Assembly (NCBI GenBank): GCA_001784435.1
Contig: MFQZ01000002.1
Coordinates: 48,350-112,349 of the forward strand
Length of the DNA: 64,000 nucleotides
Reading direction: 5' to 3'
Source of the DNA: Candidatus Magasanikbacteria bacterium RIFOXYC2_FULL_42_28
Lineage (GTDB): Bacteria > Patescibacteria > ABY1 > Magasanikbacterales > GWA2-37-8
This document shows positions 7,850 to 16,823 of the stretch, piece after piece; the first letter of the stretch is position 1, and each line of letters begins with the position of its first letter. The position numbers and the translations under genes are program-made. The notes under the pieces were generated by a model, which made no database searches, had not been told where the DNA came from, and saw only the letters and a list, made by a program, of their open reading frames with translations.

Positions 7850-10609
7850 TTACTCAACTCTCAATTCCCCTCCCGCACCTATTACGACCACATCGCGTCG
7901 TTTTAACTTACCAGACAAAATCAAATCTGCTAATTTATTTTCCACTCGCTCCTGCAAAGCGCGACGCATTGGACGAGCGCCAAATTCGGGATCAAAACCA
8001 ACTTTTGCCAAAAAATCTAAGGCCTCCTCTTCAACTTTCAAATCAATTCCTTTTGCTTCCAAATCTTTCGCCACGCGTTTTAACATCAATCCGGCAATTT
8101 TACGAATCGCGTCCTCGTCCAAACCGTGAAACAATACAATTCCATCAAACCGATTTAAAAATTCCGGTTTAAAATATTGGCCTAATTCGCCGTGCAAGAG
8201 CCGTTCTTTAATTGCTTCACTGGATAATCCTTCGCGCATTTTATCTGTTACATACGCGGTGCCGGCATTGGTGGTCGCGATTAAAATCACATTGGTAAAA
8301 TCCGCCACTCGCCCGACACTGTCGGTCAAGCGCCCGTCGTCCATCACTTGTAAAAATAAATTCAAAATATCTTTATCCGCTTTTTCAATTTCATCTAACA
8401 ACAATAACGCGAACGGATTTTGGCGCACGGCTTCGGTCAAAATTCCACTTCCCTTTTCTCCGGGCGCGCCCAGCAAACGATAAATGCCGGATTTATCTTG
8501 ATACTCACTCATATCCAACCGAATCATCCGCTCTTCACCGCCAAAATATACTTGCGCGATGGTTTTGGCTAATTCGGTTTTGCCCACGCCGGTCGGACCC
8601 ATAAATAAAAAGTTGGCAATAGGTTTATTTTGCGATCGAATTTCCGCGCGCGCCCGCCGGAGAGCACTCGCGACCATCCCGACCGCTTCGTCTTGGCCAA
8701 TGACGCGTTCGTGCATTTTTGTTTCTAAATTAATTAATTTTGTGCTTTCATCGGCCGATACGGTTGATGCCGGAATATGGGTTTTTTCTGCCACCACCGC
8801 TCCGGTTTCTTCGGCCGTAACGAGCGAATTCGCGCCTTTGGTATTGCGAGTATGCACCGCGGTTTCGCTCATCACTTCCAAAGCGCTCCCGGGTAAACAA
8901 GAGTCGTGAATAAAACGTTTTGACAGTTGCACGGCCTTGGCAATCGCGTCATACGAAAAAAAGACATTATTTTTGTATTCCGCGTAACCAACTTTTGATT
9001 CCAAAACTTGAATCGCCTGATTTTCATCCATTTCTTTAATTTCCACTTTGGTAAATACGCCACTTAAGGCCGAATTGGCAAAATTACGCGCGTACTCGTC
9101 GGTTGAGGTCGTCGCGAAAGTAAAAAAACGCCTGCTGGACAAATGTTCGGCCATGGCATTGGCAACATCCAAGCCCCCTTCCGCGCCGGCCGAAACACCG
9201 ATTAAATCATGAATGTTGTGAATAAATAAAATAATATTTTTTGCCCGCGCGACTTCGTACATGATATTTTGTAATCGTTCGACCGCGCCGGACGGCGACG
9301 CGCCGGCCAACAATGCCGAGGTGCTGATGCGTACCAATCGTTTATCTTTCAAGCGGGGTGGCACATCTTCGGCCACCATTTTTTGCGCCAATCCTTCCAT
9401 CACACTTTTTTTACCAACCCCATGTTCACCCACTAAAATTACATTTTCTCGTCCACCGTCCACCACGCGAAAAATTTCTTCAATTTCTTTATCACGCGCC
9501 ACACAATTTTCCAAACGCCCAAATTGCGCCATTAAGGTCAAATCCTCGCTAAATTGATTTAAAAATGGTGTTTGCACGGCCGTCATTGCCCGGTCCATTC
9601 CTTTGGTAGAACGTCGCCAAGCGGCTTTTCTAAATTCTTGATGTTGCCGATACAGTCGTTCGCGAATTCGCACCCACTCTACCACATTTTCTAATTTTTG
9701 TTTGTTAATATCTAATCCAAATAAAATATCCTGCAAAACCGGCGCTTGTTTTACAACCGCGAGCAATAATTCCGTCACACTGACATAATCTTGATGGGCG
9801 TGAAACGCTTCTTCATAGGCCTGAAAAATCACCTGCTGAAAATCGGCCGATGGCAACGGCAATAAATTTTTTGATTTATTTTTTGCTTTGGGAAATAATT
9901 TTCCTAATTCGGATTGAATTGATTTGGCCGGAACACTCAAACGAATAAAAATATTGGCGATGCGATTAAATGATAATAAGGTATAAAATAAATGAATCGG
10001 CTCGATCGCGGTGGAGCCGGCCCTGTCGGCAAAACGATAAGCATTGGCTAAAACAATTTTGGCCTCGTCGGTATAGGATTCGGAAATATTAATGCGTCGC
10101 GCGCGCCGAATTTTAAACGCGGATTTCCAATCATCAATTTTGCGATCACTGCCACCTTCGTCACCTTGATAAGAATGACGCTCTACCAAACCAACCTGTT
10201 GTTTTTGGCGAATTAAACGATATTGAAAATACAAAACCAGTAGCGCGCCAACCCAAAACAACGGCTCATTAAAAAACATTTTTAAACCGACCAACGGATC
10301 AATTTTCCATAATTGAATAAAAACCAGATGGCTTTTACTTTCATAAGAAAACCACCCAAACCAAAGCCAACAAACCGCGATCAGAACTCCCACGGTAATA
10401 AAACGAATGATATTAAAAATTCGGCGACCACGCGCGAGTGACAAATGATAGCGAGTTAAAGGAAATTTCCAAAACAACCATTTTCCGCGAATCAAATGCC
10501 CCATTGCCAGGCCACGACAATTTGAACAGCGCAAAAAATTCTTAGTGCCGGTGGATTGACAATCCGGGCAAGTTACCAGATTTAGTGATGGCTGTTTTTC
10601 GAACATCAT
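7850..10609 (-). CDS. Membrane-anchored Clp-type AAA+ ATPase with degenerate first ATPase module
   Basis: About 919 residues. Order: zinc ribbon (CPDC...CSNC, near 14-32), two membrane helices (near 70-90 and 115-133), a Clp N-terminal domain (near 180-325), AAA+ module 1, AAA+ module 2 with Walker A GPTGVGKTE and Walker B LLLDEIEKA, and the C-terminal D2-small domain (EFLNRFD, FGARPMRRAL). Module 1 keeps a loose Walker A (GEHGVGKKS) but its Walker B reads ILFIHNIHD where ClpB has FIDELHT, and the arginine-finger segment reads ALSGVFTK. So module 1 is probably unable to hydrolyse ATP. No clear ClpP-binding loop is seen. I start at the ATG pair at 10609; the longer frame uses TTG inside a repeat. 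Confidence 0.85.
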   Translation of the reverse strand: MMFEKQPSLNLVTCPDCQSTGTKNFLRCSNCRGLAMGHLIRGKWLFWKFPLTRYHLSLARGRRIFNIIRFITVGVLIAVCWLWFGWFSYESKSHLVFIQLWKIDPLVGLKMFFNEPLFWVGALLVLYFQYRLIRQKQQVGLVERHSYQGDEGGSDRKIDDWKSAFKIRRARRINISESYTDEAKIVLANAYRFADRAGSTAIEPIHLFYTLLSFNRIANIFIRLSVPAKSIQSELGKLFPKAKNKSKNLLPLPSADFQQVIFQAYEEAFHAHQDYVSVTELLLAVVKQAPVLQDILFGLDINKQKLENVVEWVRIRERLYRQHQEFRKAAWRRSTKGMDRAMTAVQTPFLNQFSEDLTLMAQFGRLENCVARDKEIEEIFRVVDGGRENVILVGEHGVGKKSVMEGLAQKMVAEDVPPRLKDKRLVRISTSALLAGASPSGAVERLQNIMYEVARAKNIILFIHNIHDLIGVSAGAEGGLDVANAMAEHLSSRRFFTFATTSTDEYARNFANSALSGVFTKVEIKEMDENQAIQVLESKVGYAEYKNNVFFSYDAIAKAVQLSKRFIHDSCLPGSALEVMSETAVHTRNTKGANSLVTAEETGAVVAEKTHIPASTVSADESTKLINLETKMHERVIGQDEAVGMVASALRRARAEIRSQNKPIANFLFMGPTGVGKTELAKTIAQVYFGGEERMIRLDMSEYQDKSGIYRLLGAPGEKGSGILTEAVRQNPFALLLLDEIEKADKDILNLFLQVMDDGRLTDSVGRVADFTNVILIATTNAGTAYVTDKMREGLSSEAIKERLLHGELGQYFKPEFLNRFDGIVLFHGLDEDAIRKIAGLMLKRVAKDLEAKGIDLKVEEEALDFLAKVGFDPEFGARPMRRALQERVENKLADLILSGKLKRRDVVVIGAGGELRVE

Positions 10610-10660
10610 ACAGACAAAATCAAAATGCAAATATCAAAATGAAAAATGACAATATAAAAT

Positions 10661-11047
10661 TTAAAATTTACGACCGGCCACTGCCCCACTTGCGACCTGA
10701 AAACTATTATAAAATCCCCAGATAACAAAAATCGGCAACAATAACCAGAACGAAAATAAAATTACACACGCGCCAAGCCAAACCGCCAACGCAAACGCGC
10801 GCGCGATAATTTGCACTACCCGCATGAAAAACGAAATCACCCTCCCCTGCCAGTCCGACTGCCCATACATCGGCACAAAAATATTTTTTAACCACAGTCC
10901 GGGAGCGAAAGTCCGATTGCCCCAAGCTAAAATCGCCAAACAAAAACGCGCGGCGCGTAAGGTGCCGAGTGTGTACCACCAAAATGGAAAATACAATATG
11001 TCTACAATGGCTTCAATAAATAGACGTTGTAGGACGAGGATAAACAT
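10661..11047 (-). CDS. Membrane protein upstream of the Clp ATPase
   Basis: 128 residues, not assigned to a known family. Hydrophobic segments near 1-20, 32-42 and 85-118, with a polar stretch (NRTFAPGLWLKNIFVPMYGQSDWQGR) between. The last segment could form a re-entrant or paired helix. It is 51 bases upstream of the chosen Clp start on the same strand and so is a candidate membrane partner for that anchored ATPase; this is inference from position only. Confidence 0.6.
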   Translation of the reverse strand: MFILVLQRLFIEAIVDILYFPFWWYTLGTLRAARFCLAILAWGNRTFAPGLWLKNIFVPMYGQSDWQGRVISFFMRVVQIIARAFALAVWLGACVILFSFWLLLPIFVIWGFYNSFQVASGAVAGRKF

Positions 11048-11082
11048 AGTAATTCTCTATAAATAGTATACCATATTTTTGA

Positions 11083-11132
11083 AAAATAAAAAACCCGATG
11101 CTTAGCGTCGGGCATGGCACGCTAAGCGTGCC
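11083..11132 (-). terminator. Tandem hairpin terminator after ftsL
   Basis: Two consecutive hairpins on the minus strand: TGGCACGCTTAGCGTGCCA (11114-11132) and CCCGACGCTAAGCATCGGG (11094-11112), followed by TTTTTTATTTTTC. It separates the mraZ-rsmH-ftsL unit from the downstream membrane protein and Clp genes. Confidence 0.8.
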
Positions 11133-11155
11133 ACCAAAAATCTAACTGAAACTGA

Positions 11156-11515
11156 CTATCGCAACGCCACCACCGCACCCACCGGAGTCAAATGTTTAAC
11201 TTGCGCCACGGCGACCATATTCAATTCCGGCACGCGCTTTTTGATGTAGACGAGCGAGCTGTAATCTGCTACGGTAACTTCTAAATTTTTAATTTCATCA
11301 ACCAAATCAGTCGATTGACGTTCTAAATCGTGAATTTGATAGCCGGCCGCCGCGGTATCACCAGTCTGAAATAAATACAATATGCCGAACATCGCGACAC
11401 ACATAACGAGCGACACGCGCGCTCCTAAACCAGACAGCCAAGACGGAGTGTCAATGGAAGTTAAAGAATCAATTAATCCAGAATAATGATTTTGAATTTG
11501 GTGTTTGAGTGTCAT
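11156..11515 (-). CDS. ftsL: FtsL-like cell division protein
   Basis: 119 residues with a single membrane helix (VSLVMCVAMFGILYLFQ, near 34-50) followed by a helical coiled-coil region (HDLERQSTDLVDEIKNLEVTVADYSS), the layout of FtsL/DivIC proteins, which bridge FtsB and FtsQ and activate septal wall synthesis. Primary sequence conservation in FtsL is low, so the call rests on topology and on its place directly downstream of rsmH (4-base gap), the standard ftsL position in division clusters. The usual next gene, a penicillin-binding protein (ftsI), is absent; a terminator follows. Confidence 0.7.
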   Translation of the reverse strand: MTLKHQIQNHYSGLIDSLTSIDTPSWLSGLGARVSLVMCVAMFGILYLFQTGDTAAAGYQIHDLERQSTDLVDEIKNLEVTVADYSSLVYIKKRVPELNMVAVAQVKHLTPVGAVVALR

Positions 11516-11519
11516 AGTA

Positions 11520-12425
11520 TTAAATTTTTTCCACGACTCGCAATTTGGCGCTCCTTGCGCTCGCGTTTTCGGCCACTTCGGCCTCGGTCGCGATTATGGG
11601 TTTTTTATTGATTAAATAAATTTCTTTGTTTTCAATTTTTTGAAAATATTGTTTGACGATCCGATCTTCCAACGAATGAAATGAGATTACTGCTAATCGT
11701 CCGCTTGGTGCCAATAATTTTACTGCGATTGGTAAAACTTCTTTTAGCACCTCCAATTCTTCGTTCACCGCAATTCGTAATGCTTGAAATATTTTTGTGG
11801 CCGGATGTAATCCTCCCACCCACGGAATTTCTTTGGTGCTCTTTAATTTTTGGCGATAAACTTGTAAAACTATTTCACTTAATTCGCTTGATCGTGCAAT
11901 TAATTTGATTTTTCTGGCTTCGACAATTGCGCCGGCAATTTGTTCGGATAATTCTTCTTCGCCAAATCTTTTAAAAATTCCATTCAATTCGTCTTCTGGC
12001 AACCTGTTTACCAGTTGTCCGGCCGTCGGAGTATCAGCGCTCGGATCAAATCTCATGTCTAATGGTTCGTCGGTTTTAAAACTGAATCCGCGTCCCCTTT
12101 CTTCAAATTGCGGTGTAGACCAGCCCAAGTCCATTAAAATCGCGTCCGCTTTATCAAATTTATTTTCTAAAACAATTTTTTCTAAATTTCGAAAATTGCC
12201 TCTACTGAAAATTACTCGTTCGCCAAACCGGTATAAATTTCTTTTAGCGCGCAATAATGATTCCGAATCAGTGTCAATGGCTAATAATTTTCCTTTTGGG
12301 CCGATTTTTTCGAGTATTACTTCGCTATGGCCGGCATCACCAACCGTGCAGTCAATTACCTTGGAACCATTTTTCAGATTTAAACTTTCTAATACTTCAT
12401 TTAATAAAACAGGAATGTGCCTCAT
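11520..12425 (-). CDS. rsmH: 16S rRNA (cytosine-1402-N4)-methyltransferase RsmH (MraW)
   Basis: SAM-dependent enzyme that methylates C1402 in the decoding centre. 301 residues, full length. Visible motifs: the N-terminal RHIPVLLNEVLESL, SAM-binding IDCTVGDAGHSEVIL, ILMDLGWSTPQFEERGRGFSF and the C-terminal LAVISFHSLEDRIVKQYF. It overlaps the mraZ stop by four bases (ATGA), implying translational coupling in the mraZ-rsmH-ftsL operon. Confidence 0.95.
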   Translation of the reverse strand: MRHIPVLLNEVLESLNLKNGSKVIDCTVGDAGHSEVILEKIGPKGKLLAIDTDSESLLRAKRNLYRFGERVIFSRGNFRNLEKIVLENKFDKADAILMDLGWSTPQFEERGRGFSFKTDEPLDMRFDPSADTPTAGQLVNRLPEDELNGIFKRFGEEELSEQIAGAIVEARKIKLIARSSELSEIVLQVYRQKLKSTKEIPWVGGLHPATKIFQALRIAVNEELEVLKEVLPIAVKLLAPSGRLAVISFHSLEDRIVKQYFQKIENKEIYLINKKPIIATEAEVAENASARSAKLRVVEKI

Positions 12426-12853
12426 ACGCCTAACTCAGCCATTTTTTCGGCAATACCATTGCTATTCGTTTCGGTACGTGTTTTGTACTCATTCCATTTC
12501 GTTTCGTCCCAGATTTCCACTCGGCTATACAAACCGGCGACAGTCACATTCTTTTTTAAGCCGGCAAAAGTTCGTAGATATTCCGGTAAAACCGCTCGGC
12601 CTTGTTTATCTACTTCTAACTCCATCGCCCCACCGAGCATTGAGCGAGCAAAAGCGCGACTGTCAGAATTAGTTAATGGTAAAGCGGCTAATTTTTCCGC
12701 GAGTTTTGTCCACTCTGATTTAGTATAAAGAAACAAACAATTATCTAAACCGCGCGTGACAACTGAACCTTTTTTTAATTCATTGCGAAATTTAACCGGT
12801 ATTGCTAATCGGCCTTTGTCATCCAAATTGTGCGCGTATTCGCCGATAAACAT
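12422..12853 (-). CDS. mraZ: Transcriptional regulator MraZ
   Basis: 143-residue regulator at the head of the division cluster. It has two SpoVT/AbrB-like halves; the first opens FIGEYAHNLDDKGRLAIPVKF and the second contains ELEVDKQGRAVLPEYLR, each with the conserved D-x-K/Q-G-R. The family forms a ring that binds TGGGN direct repeats upstream of its own gene. I use ATG 12853, which gives the conserved MFxGEYxHxLD start; the frame extends to a GTG at 12877, but that would lie inside the operator repeats. Promoter and operator are listed separately. Confidence 0.93.
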   Translation of the reverse strand: MFIGEYAHNLDDKGRLAIPVKFRNELKKGSVVTRGLDNCLFLYTKSEWTKLAEKLAALPLTNSDSRAFARSMLGGAMELEVDKQGRAVLPEYLRTFAGLKKNVTVAGLYSRVEIWDETKWNEYKTRTETNSNGIAEKMAELGV

Positions 12854-12871
12854 ATTGGCTATTTTTATTTT

Positions 12872-12896
12872 CCCCACTGTTCCCCACCTATATCCA
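12872..12896 (-). promoter_or_regulatory. MraZ operator: three direct repeats at 10-bp steps
   Basis: Reading the minus strand toward mraZ: TGGAT-ATAGG-TGGGG-AACAG-TGGGG. Three TGGGN-type boxes separated by five bases each is the known MraZ binding pattern; the first box is imperfect. The boxes start at the -10 hexamer and cover the expected start of transcription, so binding should repress the operon (autoregulation). Confidence 0.8.
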
Positions 12897-12924
12897 TTTT
12901 ACACCACTTTAAAACACCTGTCAA
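12896..12924 (-). promoter_or_regulatory. Promoter of the mraZ operon
   Basis: TTGACA (12924-12919), 17-base spacer, TAAAAT (12901-12896) on the minus strand. A near-consensus sigma-70 promoter placed 43 bases upstream of the chosen mraZ ATG. Confidence 0.85.
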
Positions 12925-12967
12925 CATTTTAAACCAAAAATTGCCCTTTAAATTTTGGCTAAAATAT

Positions 12968-12996
12968 AACAAAAAGTCCCGACTAAGTCGGGACTG
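12968..12996 (-). terminator. Terminator after the beta-CASP nuclease gene
   Basis: Perfect stem GTCCCGAC / GTCGGGAC (12976-12994) followed on the minus strand by TTTTTGTT. Shares the CCCGACTAAGTCGGG core with terminators at 5781 and 23733. Confidence 0.85.
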
Positions 12997-13020
12997 TGGA
13001 TAAGTTTTTATACTTTTATT

Positions 13021-14388
13021 TTATACCTTTACTTTTAACCCAAAATCCACAACCGTGGCTTTCACGCCTAATTCAGTTTTCAGTAATTTAGCGAACGCTT
13101 CAGCCGGACCGGGTTCGCCGTGATTTAAATAAACTTTTTTGGGCAAAGTCGGGCCACCACCAATCCAATCTAACAATTTTTCCTGATCGGCGTGCGCCGA
13201 AAGCGCCCCGACCGCCTCTACATGACAGCGTACATTTACCGTCTCGCCTAAAATATGCACGCGTTTATCACCATTAAAAATTTTTCTACCCAAAGTGCCT
13301 TCGGCTTGGTAACCGATAAATAATAACGTGCTATTTGGGTCTTCCAGATAACGCAAAGCGTGATAAATAATGCGCCCACCGTTCATCATACCGGAACCGG
13401 CAATAATAATTTTGGGGCTGGGTACGGCGTTAATATGTTTGGAATCTTCGCGCGTTAAGCACATTTTTAAACCGGGAAAATTAAATAGGTCATCATCAGC
13501 TTGTAATAATTTTATTGATGCCTCATCGTAATACTGCGGATATTTTCGATACACAGCGGTGGCTTTTATAGCCAAAGGACTATCCACAAAAATCGGCACG
13601 CGTGGCAAACGTTTTTTTCTATCAACCAAATCATTTAAATCGTACAAAAGTTCTTGGGTGCGCTCCAAAGAAAACGCCGGCATCATCAACGTGCCACCCC
13701 GATCAATCGCTTCTTTTACCTTTTTTTCAATATAGGTCTGGCGGTCAAACTCACGTTCGTGCAAACGATCACCATAAGTTGATTCGCAAATTAACGCGTC
13801 AATATCGGCTGGCAAGGAATCGGTCTCCCGAATTATCGGCATCTTGGCATTGCCAACATCGCCGGAAAATACCACCCGCTTGCCTTCGGCGCAAATTTCC
13901 ACCGCAGCCGCGCCAAAAATATGCCCGGCATCGCGCAATTTTATTTTTATTCCGCCACTCACCGTTCCCGCCAAAATTAATTCTTCATAATAATCCAACG
14001 GCTTAAAATGAGCGGCGCACTCGGCGACCGCGATTTCATCGTATAAAATCGGCGTGCCATAATTAATGGAGTTATGTTCCATTACCGATACCGCGTCTTC
14101 CAAAATCAACCGCGCCAATTCCAAAGTTGCCGGCGTGCCATAAATCCAACCGGTGAAACCACGTTTGACTAATAACGGCAAACGACCAATATGATCCAAA
14201 TGAGCGTGGGTAATTACCACGGCGTTTATTTCGGATGGAACAAAAAGAAACTGTTCGCCGTTGCGTTTTTCCATTTCCGACCCGCCTTGAAACATCCCGC
14301 AATCCACTAAAATTTTCTGACCGGTGGCCTCAACGAGCGAACAAGAACCGGTTACCACTCGCGCCGCTCCACAAAAAGTTATATTCAT
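13021..14388 (-). CDS. Beta-CASP metallo-beta-lactamase RNA nuclease
   Basis: 455 residues of the CPSF-like beta-CASP family, zinc-dependent RNA endo/exonucleases. Motif 2 is THAHLDHIGRLP (HxHxDH); later ligands appear in DAGHIFGA and FSGDVGNAK; the beta-CASP part includes ICESTYGDR, MMPAFSLERTQELL, IIAGSGMMNGGRI and the C-terminal ALSAHADQEKL. Length matches single-domain members lacking KH extensions. Probably acts in RNA processing or decay in the cytoplasm. It stands alone with its own terminator. Confidence 0.9.
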   Translation of the reverse strand: MNITFCGAARVVTGSCSLVEATGQKILVDCGMFQGGSEMEKRNGEQFLFVPSEINAVVITHAHLDHIGRLPLLVKRGFTGWIYGTPATLELARLILEDAVSVMEHNSINYGTPILYDEIAVAECAAHFKPLDYYEELILAGTVSGGIKIKLRDAGHIFGAAAVEICAEGKRVVFSGDVGNAKMPIIRETDSLPADIDALICESTYGDRLHEREFDRQTYIEKKVKEAIDRGGTLMMPAFSLERTQELLYDLNDLVDRKKRLPRVPIFVDSPLAIKATAVYRKYPQYYDEASIKLLQADDDLFNFPGLKMCLTREDSKHINAVPSPKIIIAGSGMMNGGRIIYHALRYLEDPNSTLLFIGYQAEGTLGRKIFNGDKRVHILGETVNVRCHVEAVGALSAHADQEKLLDWIGGGPTLPKKVYLNHGEPGPAEAFAKLLKTELGVKATVVDFGLKVKV

Positions 14389-14464
14389 ATATAGTTAGAA
14401 TTATAATAATTATACCAGATATCACCCGACTATACAAATAACCCAAAATTTGTTATAATTACTA

Positions 14465-14504
14465 GGTGTGAAGAAATAAAAATTAAGATTTTTATTTCTA
14501 AGCA
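14465..14504 (+). other. Stem-loop upstream of the 218-residue membrane protein
   Basis: A perfect 11-bp stem AGAAATAAAAA / TTTTTATTTCT with loop TTAAGA (14472-14499), bordered by GGTG and CACC which can extend the stem after a small internal loop. It could be a terminator for RNA arriving from the left or a leader structure of the genes at 14547 and 15205. Nothing else is seen in this gap. Confidence 0.55.
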
Positions 14505-14546
14505 CCGACGTAATTTCAAGCTCCGCTTATAATACTCTCAATTAAT

Positions 14547-15203
14547 ATGGTACGCAGAAATTTAGACGACATTCAAATCGTAGAACCGCCTTTGGAAGAA
14601 TTAACCAAACAACACTCACATAAACGTGGTTGTTTTTTGAGTTGCGTTTTTATAATTTTTTTAATTGTGAGCAGTGTCATTGGCATCAGATTTTATTTGG
14701 GCGCCGGTCCGCAAACAATCAAAGCCGTCCCTCCTAATTTTCCGGCTGACATTCCGCTTTATGACAAAAATAACATTGAACAGATAACTTTTATACCGGG
14801 GCAATACAAAGACCGCGGTTTGGAAATCGCCACTTTTATCCCCAAAATTTTATTAGCCCCGTTTATTTCCCGTTTAAGCACCGGCACTACTACTGCCGGA
14901 GTAACGGAAACAGATTCATATTGGAATGGCTTGCGCCAAGTGATTTCTCGTCCACCCGGCGACTATCACGATACTGTTCAAATTGAATGGCGTAGTATTG
15001 ACGCTGATTATGGTTTTATTATTTCTTATTATAAAAAAGAACTCTTAAAAAAGAATTTTATTATCGAGACAGAATCAGAGGGTCAAAACACCAAACAATT
15101 CTCTTTTAAACGCGATAACGCCAGTGGGTCAATTTACACTCGCGGTCATATTGACTCTTTGTCCGGCACGGAATATCTGATTTTAACCGTGAATTTGCCT
15201 TAA
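14547..15203 (+). CDS. Single-pass membrane protein of unknown function
   Basis: 218 residues. A charged cytoplasmic N-terminus (about 30 residues), one membrane helix (FLSCVFIIFLIVSSVIGIRFYLG, split here for length near 35-55), then an extracytoplasmic domain of mixed strands ending SLSGTEYLILTVNLP. No motif recognised. The gene ends one base before murJ, so the two are co-transcribed, which suggests an envelope role; that is inference. Confidence 0.65.
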   Translation: MVRRNLDDIQIVEPPLEELTKQHSHKRGCFLSCVFIIFLIVSSVIGIRFYLGAGPQTIKAVPPNFPADIPLYDKNNIEQITFIPGQYKDRGLEIATFIPKILLAPFISRLSTGTTTAGVTETDSYWNGLRQVISRPPGDYHDTVQIEWRSIDADYGFIISYYKKELLKKNFIIETESEGQNTKQFSFKRDNASGSIYTRGHIDSLSGTEYLILTVNLP

Positions 15204-15204
15204 C

Positions 15205-16818
15205 ATGTTAAAAATTTTTCATTCATCTTACAAAACCGTCACCGCGGCCGCCATTATGCTTTCGGGAGCAAGTTTGATTTCACGTCTAGTCGGCATTGTG
15301 CGCGACCGAGTTTTGGCGCATAATTTTGGCGCCGGACCGATTATGGATGCCTACTACACCGCGTTTAAAGTACCGGATTTAATTTATAATTTATTAATTG
15401 TGGGCGCGCTCACGGCCGGATTTATCCCCACTTTTACCAAATTATTTCAATCAGACGATAAAAACCCGGCCTGGAAACTTGCCAATAATTTATTAAATAT
15501 TTTAGCGATTGGGTTGATTGTTTTATGCGGAATTGGCGCGCTAACTGTTCCCTATTTCGCGCATTTCATCGCGCCCGGATTTACCGGAGAAAATTTAGCC
15601 CGCGTCATCAACTATACTCGCATAATGTTTTTATCGCCGTTAATTTTGGGGGTTTCCATGATTACCGGCGGAATTTTACAATCTCTGCGTCGGTTTACTT
15701 TATATTCTTTCGCGCCGGTATTTTACAACTTTGGTATTATTGTCGGCGCGGTTGGACTAGTGCCTATTATTGGCGACATTGGTTTGGCTTGGGGTGTGAT
15801 TTTGGGTGCCGCCCTTCATTGCGCTTTGCAAATTTATGGCGCAAGCCATGCCGGCTACCGATGGAAATTTTGGTTTGATTTAAAAGACGCCAATACTCGC
15901 TTGATGGGAAAATTAATGGTACCACGAACGCTCGGCGTCGCTGCCACCCAAATCAGCCAGGTCGCCTTCACCATGATCGCGACTTTGTTGCCAATTGGCA
16001 GTGTGGCGGTTTTTAATTACGCCAATAATTTACAGGGCTTGCCCATTGGCATAATCGGCATTCCTTTCGCGCTCGCGGTCTTTCCTCTTTTATCCGAAGC
16101 GGTAGCCAAAAATGATGATCGGCAATTTATCGCCTACGTCTCCGGCACCGCGCGCAAAATTATTTTATTAATTGTTCCTTTTACAATTTTATTTTTATTA
16201 TTGCGCGCGCAAATTGTGCGGGTAGTTTTAGGAAGTGGCAGTTTTGATTGGACCGCGACTATTAGCACCGCCGACACTTTGGCTTTTTTTGCTTTAGGCA
16301 TGCTCGCGCAATCATTAATCCCACTGTTAGCGCGGGCATTTTACGCTCTGTCCGATACCAAGACGCCGTTTATCGCCGGCGTGATTGCCGAACTCATCGG
16401 CATCATCTTCGCTCTTCTACTATATAAACGACTGGGCACGCCGGGATTGGCGCTGGCCACCACCATCGCTGCCACCTTAAATTTAATTTTTTTAACCGCA
16501 TCATTCCGACATCTGGCCAAAGGGCTGGAAGAAAAAATATTATTACCAATGTTATTTAAAACCAGTGTCGCCGGACTAATTATGGCGGTCGTGGTGCAAT
16601 ATTTAAAAACCCCGTTGGCAAAAATATTCAACCAGGACTATTTCTGGGGCATATTTGGCCAAGGCGCGGTCGCGGGAATTGTCGGGGTTGCGGTTTACGC
16701 GTTATTATGCTATATATTAAGGATTCAAGAGTTTGTGGAAATTGCTGGATCGTTGCGTAAACGCTTCTTAAAAGCAGAAAATATACCTACAAGCGAAGGG
16801 ATTACACTTATTGAATAG
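15205..16818 (+). CDS. murJ: Lipid II flippase MurJ
   Basis: 537-residue member of the MVF/MATE-like superfamily that moves lipid II across the cytoplasmic membrane for wall synthesis. Fourteen or so membrane segments are visible; early motif GASLISRLVGIVRDRVLAHNFGAG and VPDLIYNLLIVGALTAGFIP are typical of MviN/MurJ. Charged residues in the first helices (R, D, R) are kept. It follows the 218-residue membrane protein with a one-base gap. The C-terminal tail after the last helix is short and polar. Confidence 0.93.
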   Translation: MLKIFHSSYKTVTAAAIMLSGASLISRLVGIVRDRVLAHNFGAGPIMDAYYTAFKVPDLIYNLLIVGALTAGFIPTFTKLFQSDDKNPAWKLANNLLNILAIGLIVLCGIGALTVPYFAHFIAPGFTGENLARVINYTRIMFLSPLILGVSMITGGILQSLRRFTLYSFAPVFYNFGIIVGAVGLVPIIGDIGLAWGVILGAALHCALQIYGASHAGYRWKFWFDLKDANTRLMGKLMVPRTLGVAATQISQVAFTMIATLLPIGSVAVFNYANNLQGLPIGIIGIPFALAVFPLLSEAVAKNDDRQFIAYVSGTARKIILLIVPFTILFLLLRAQIVRVVLGSGSFDWTATISTADTLAFFALGMLAQSLIPLLARAFYALSDTKTPFIAGVIAELIGIIFALLLYKRLGTPGLALATTIAATLNLIFLTASFRHLAKGLEEKILLPMLFKTSVAGLIMAVVVQYLKTPLAKIFNQDYFWGIFGQGAVAGIVGVAVYALLCYILRIQEFVEIAGSLRKRFLKAENIPTSEGITLIE

Positions 16819-16823
16819 TGATA

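Noticed and set aside
7318..8172. 284-codon open frame on the + strand
   Set aside because: It lies opposite the WecA-like and Clp genes, has low-complexity P/K/T-rich content and no motif; the minus-strand genes are clearly real.
11905..12672. 255-codon + strand frame across rsmH and mraZ
   Set aside because: Antisense to two well-recognised genes and crossing their junction; no motif.
12854..12877. Upstream GTG start for mraZ
   Set aside because: It would begin within the MraZ operator and add residues not found at the family's N-terminus.
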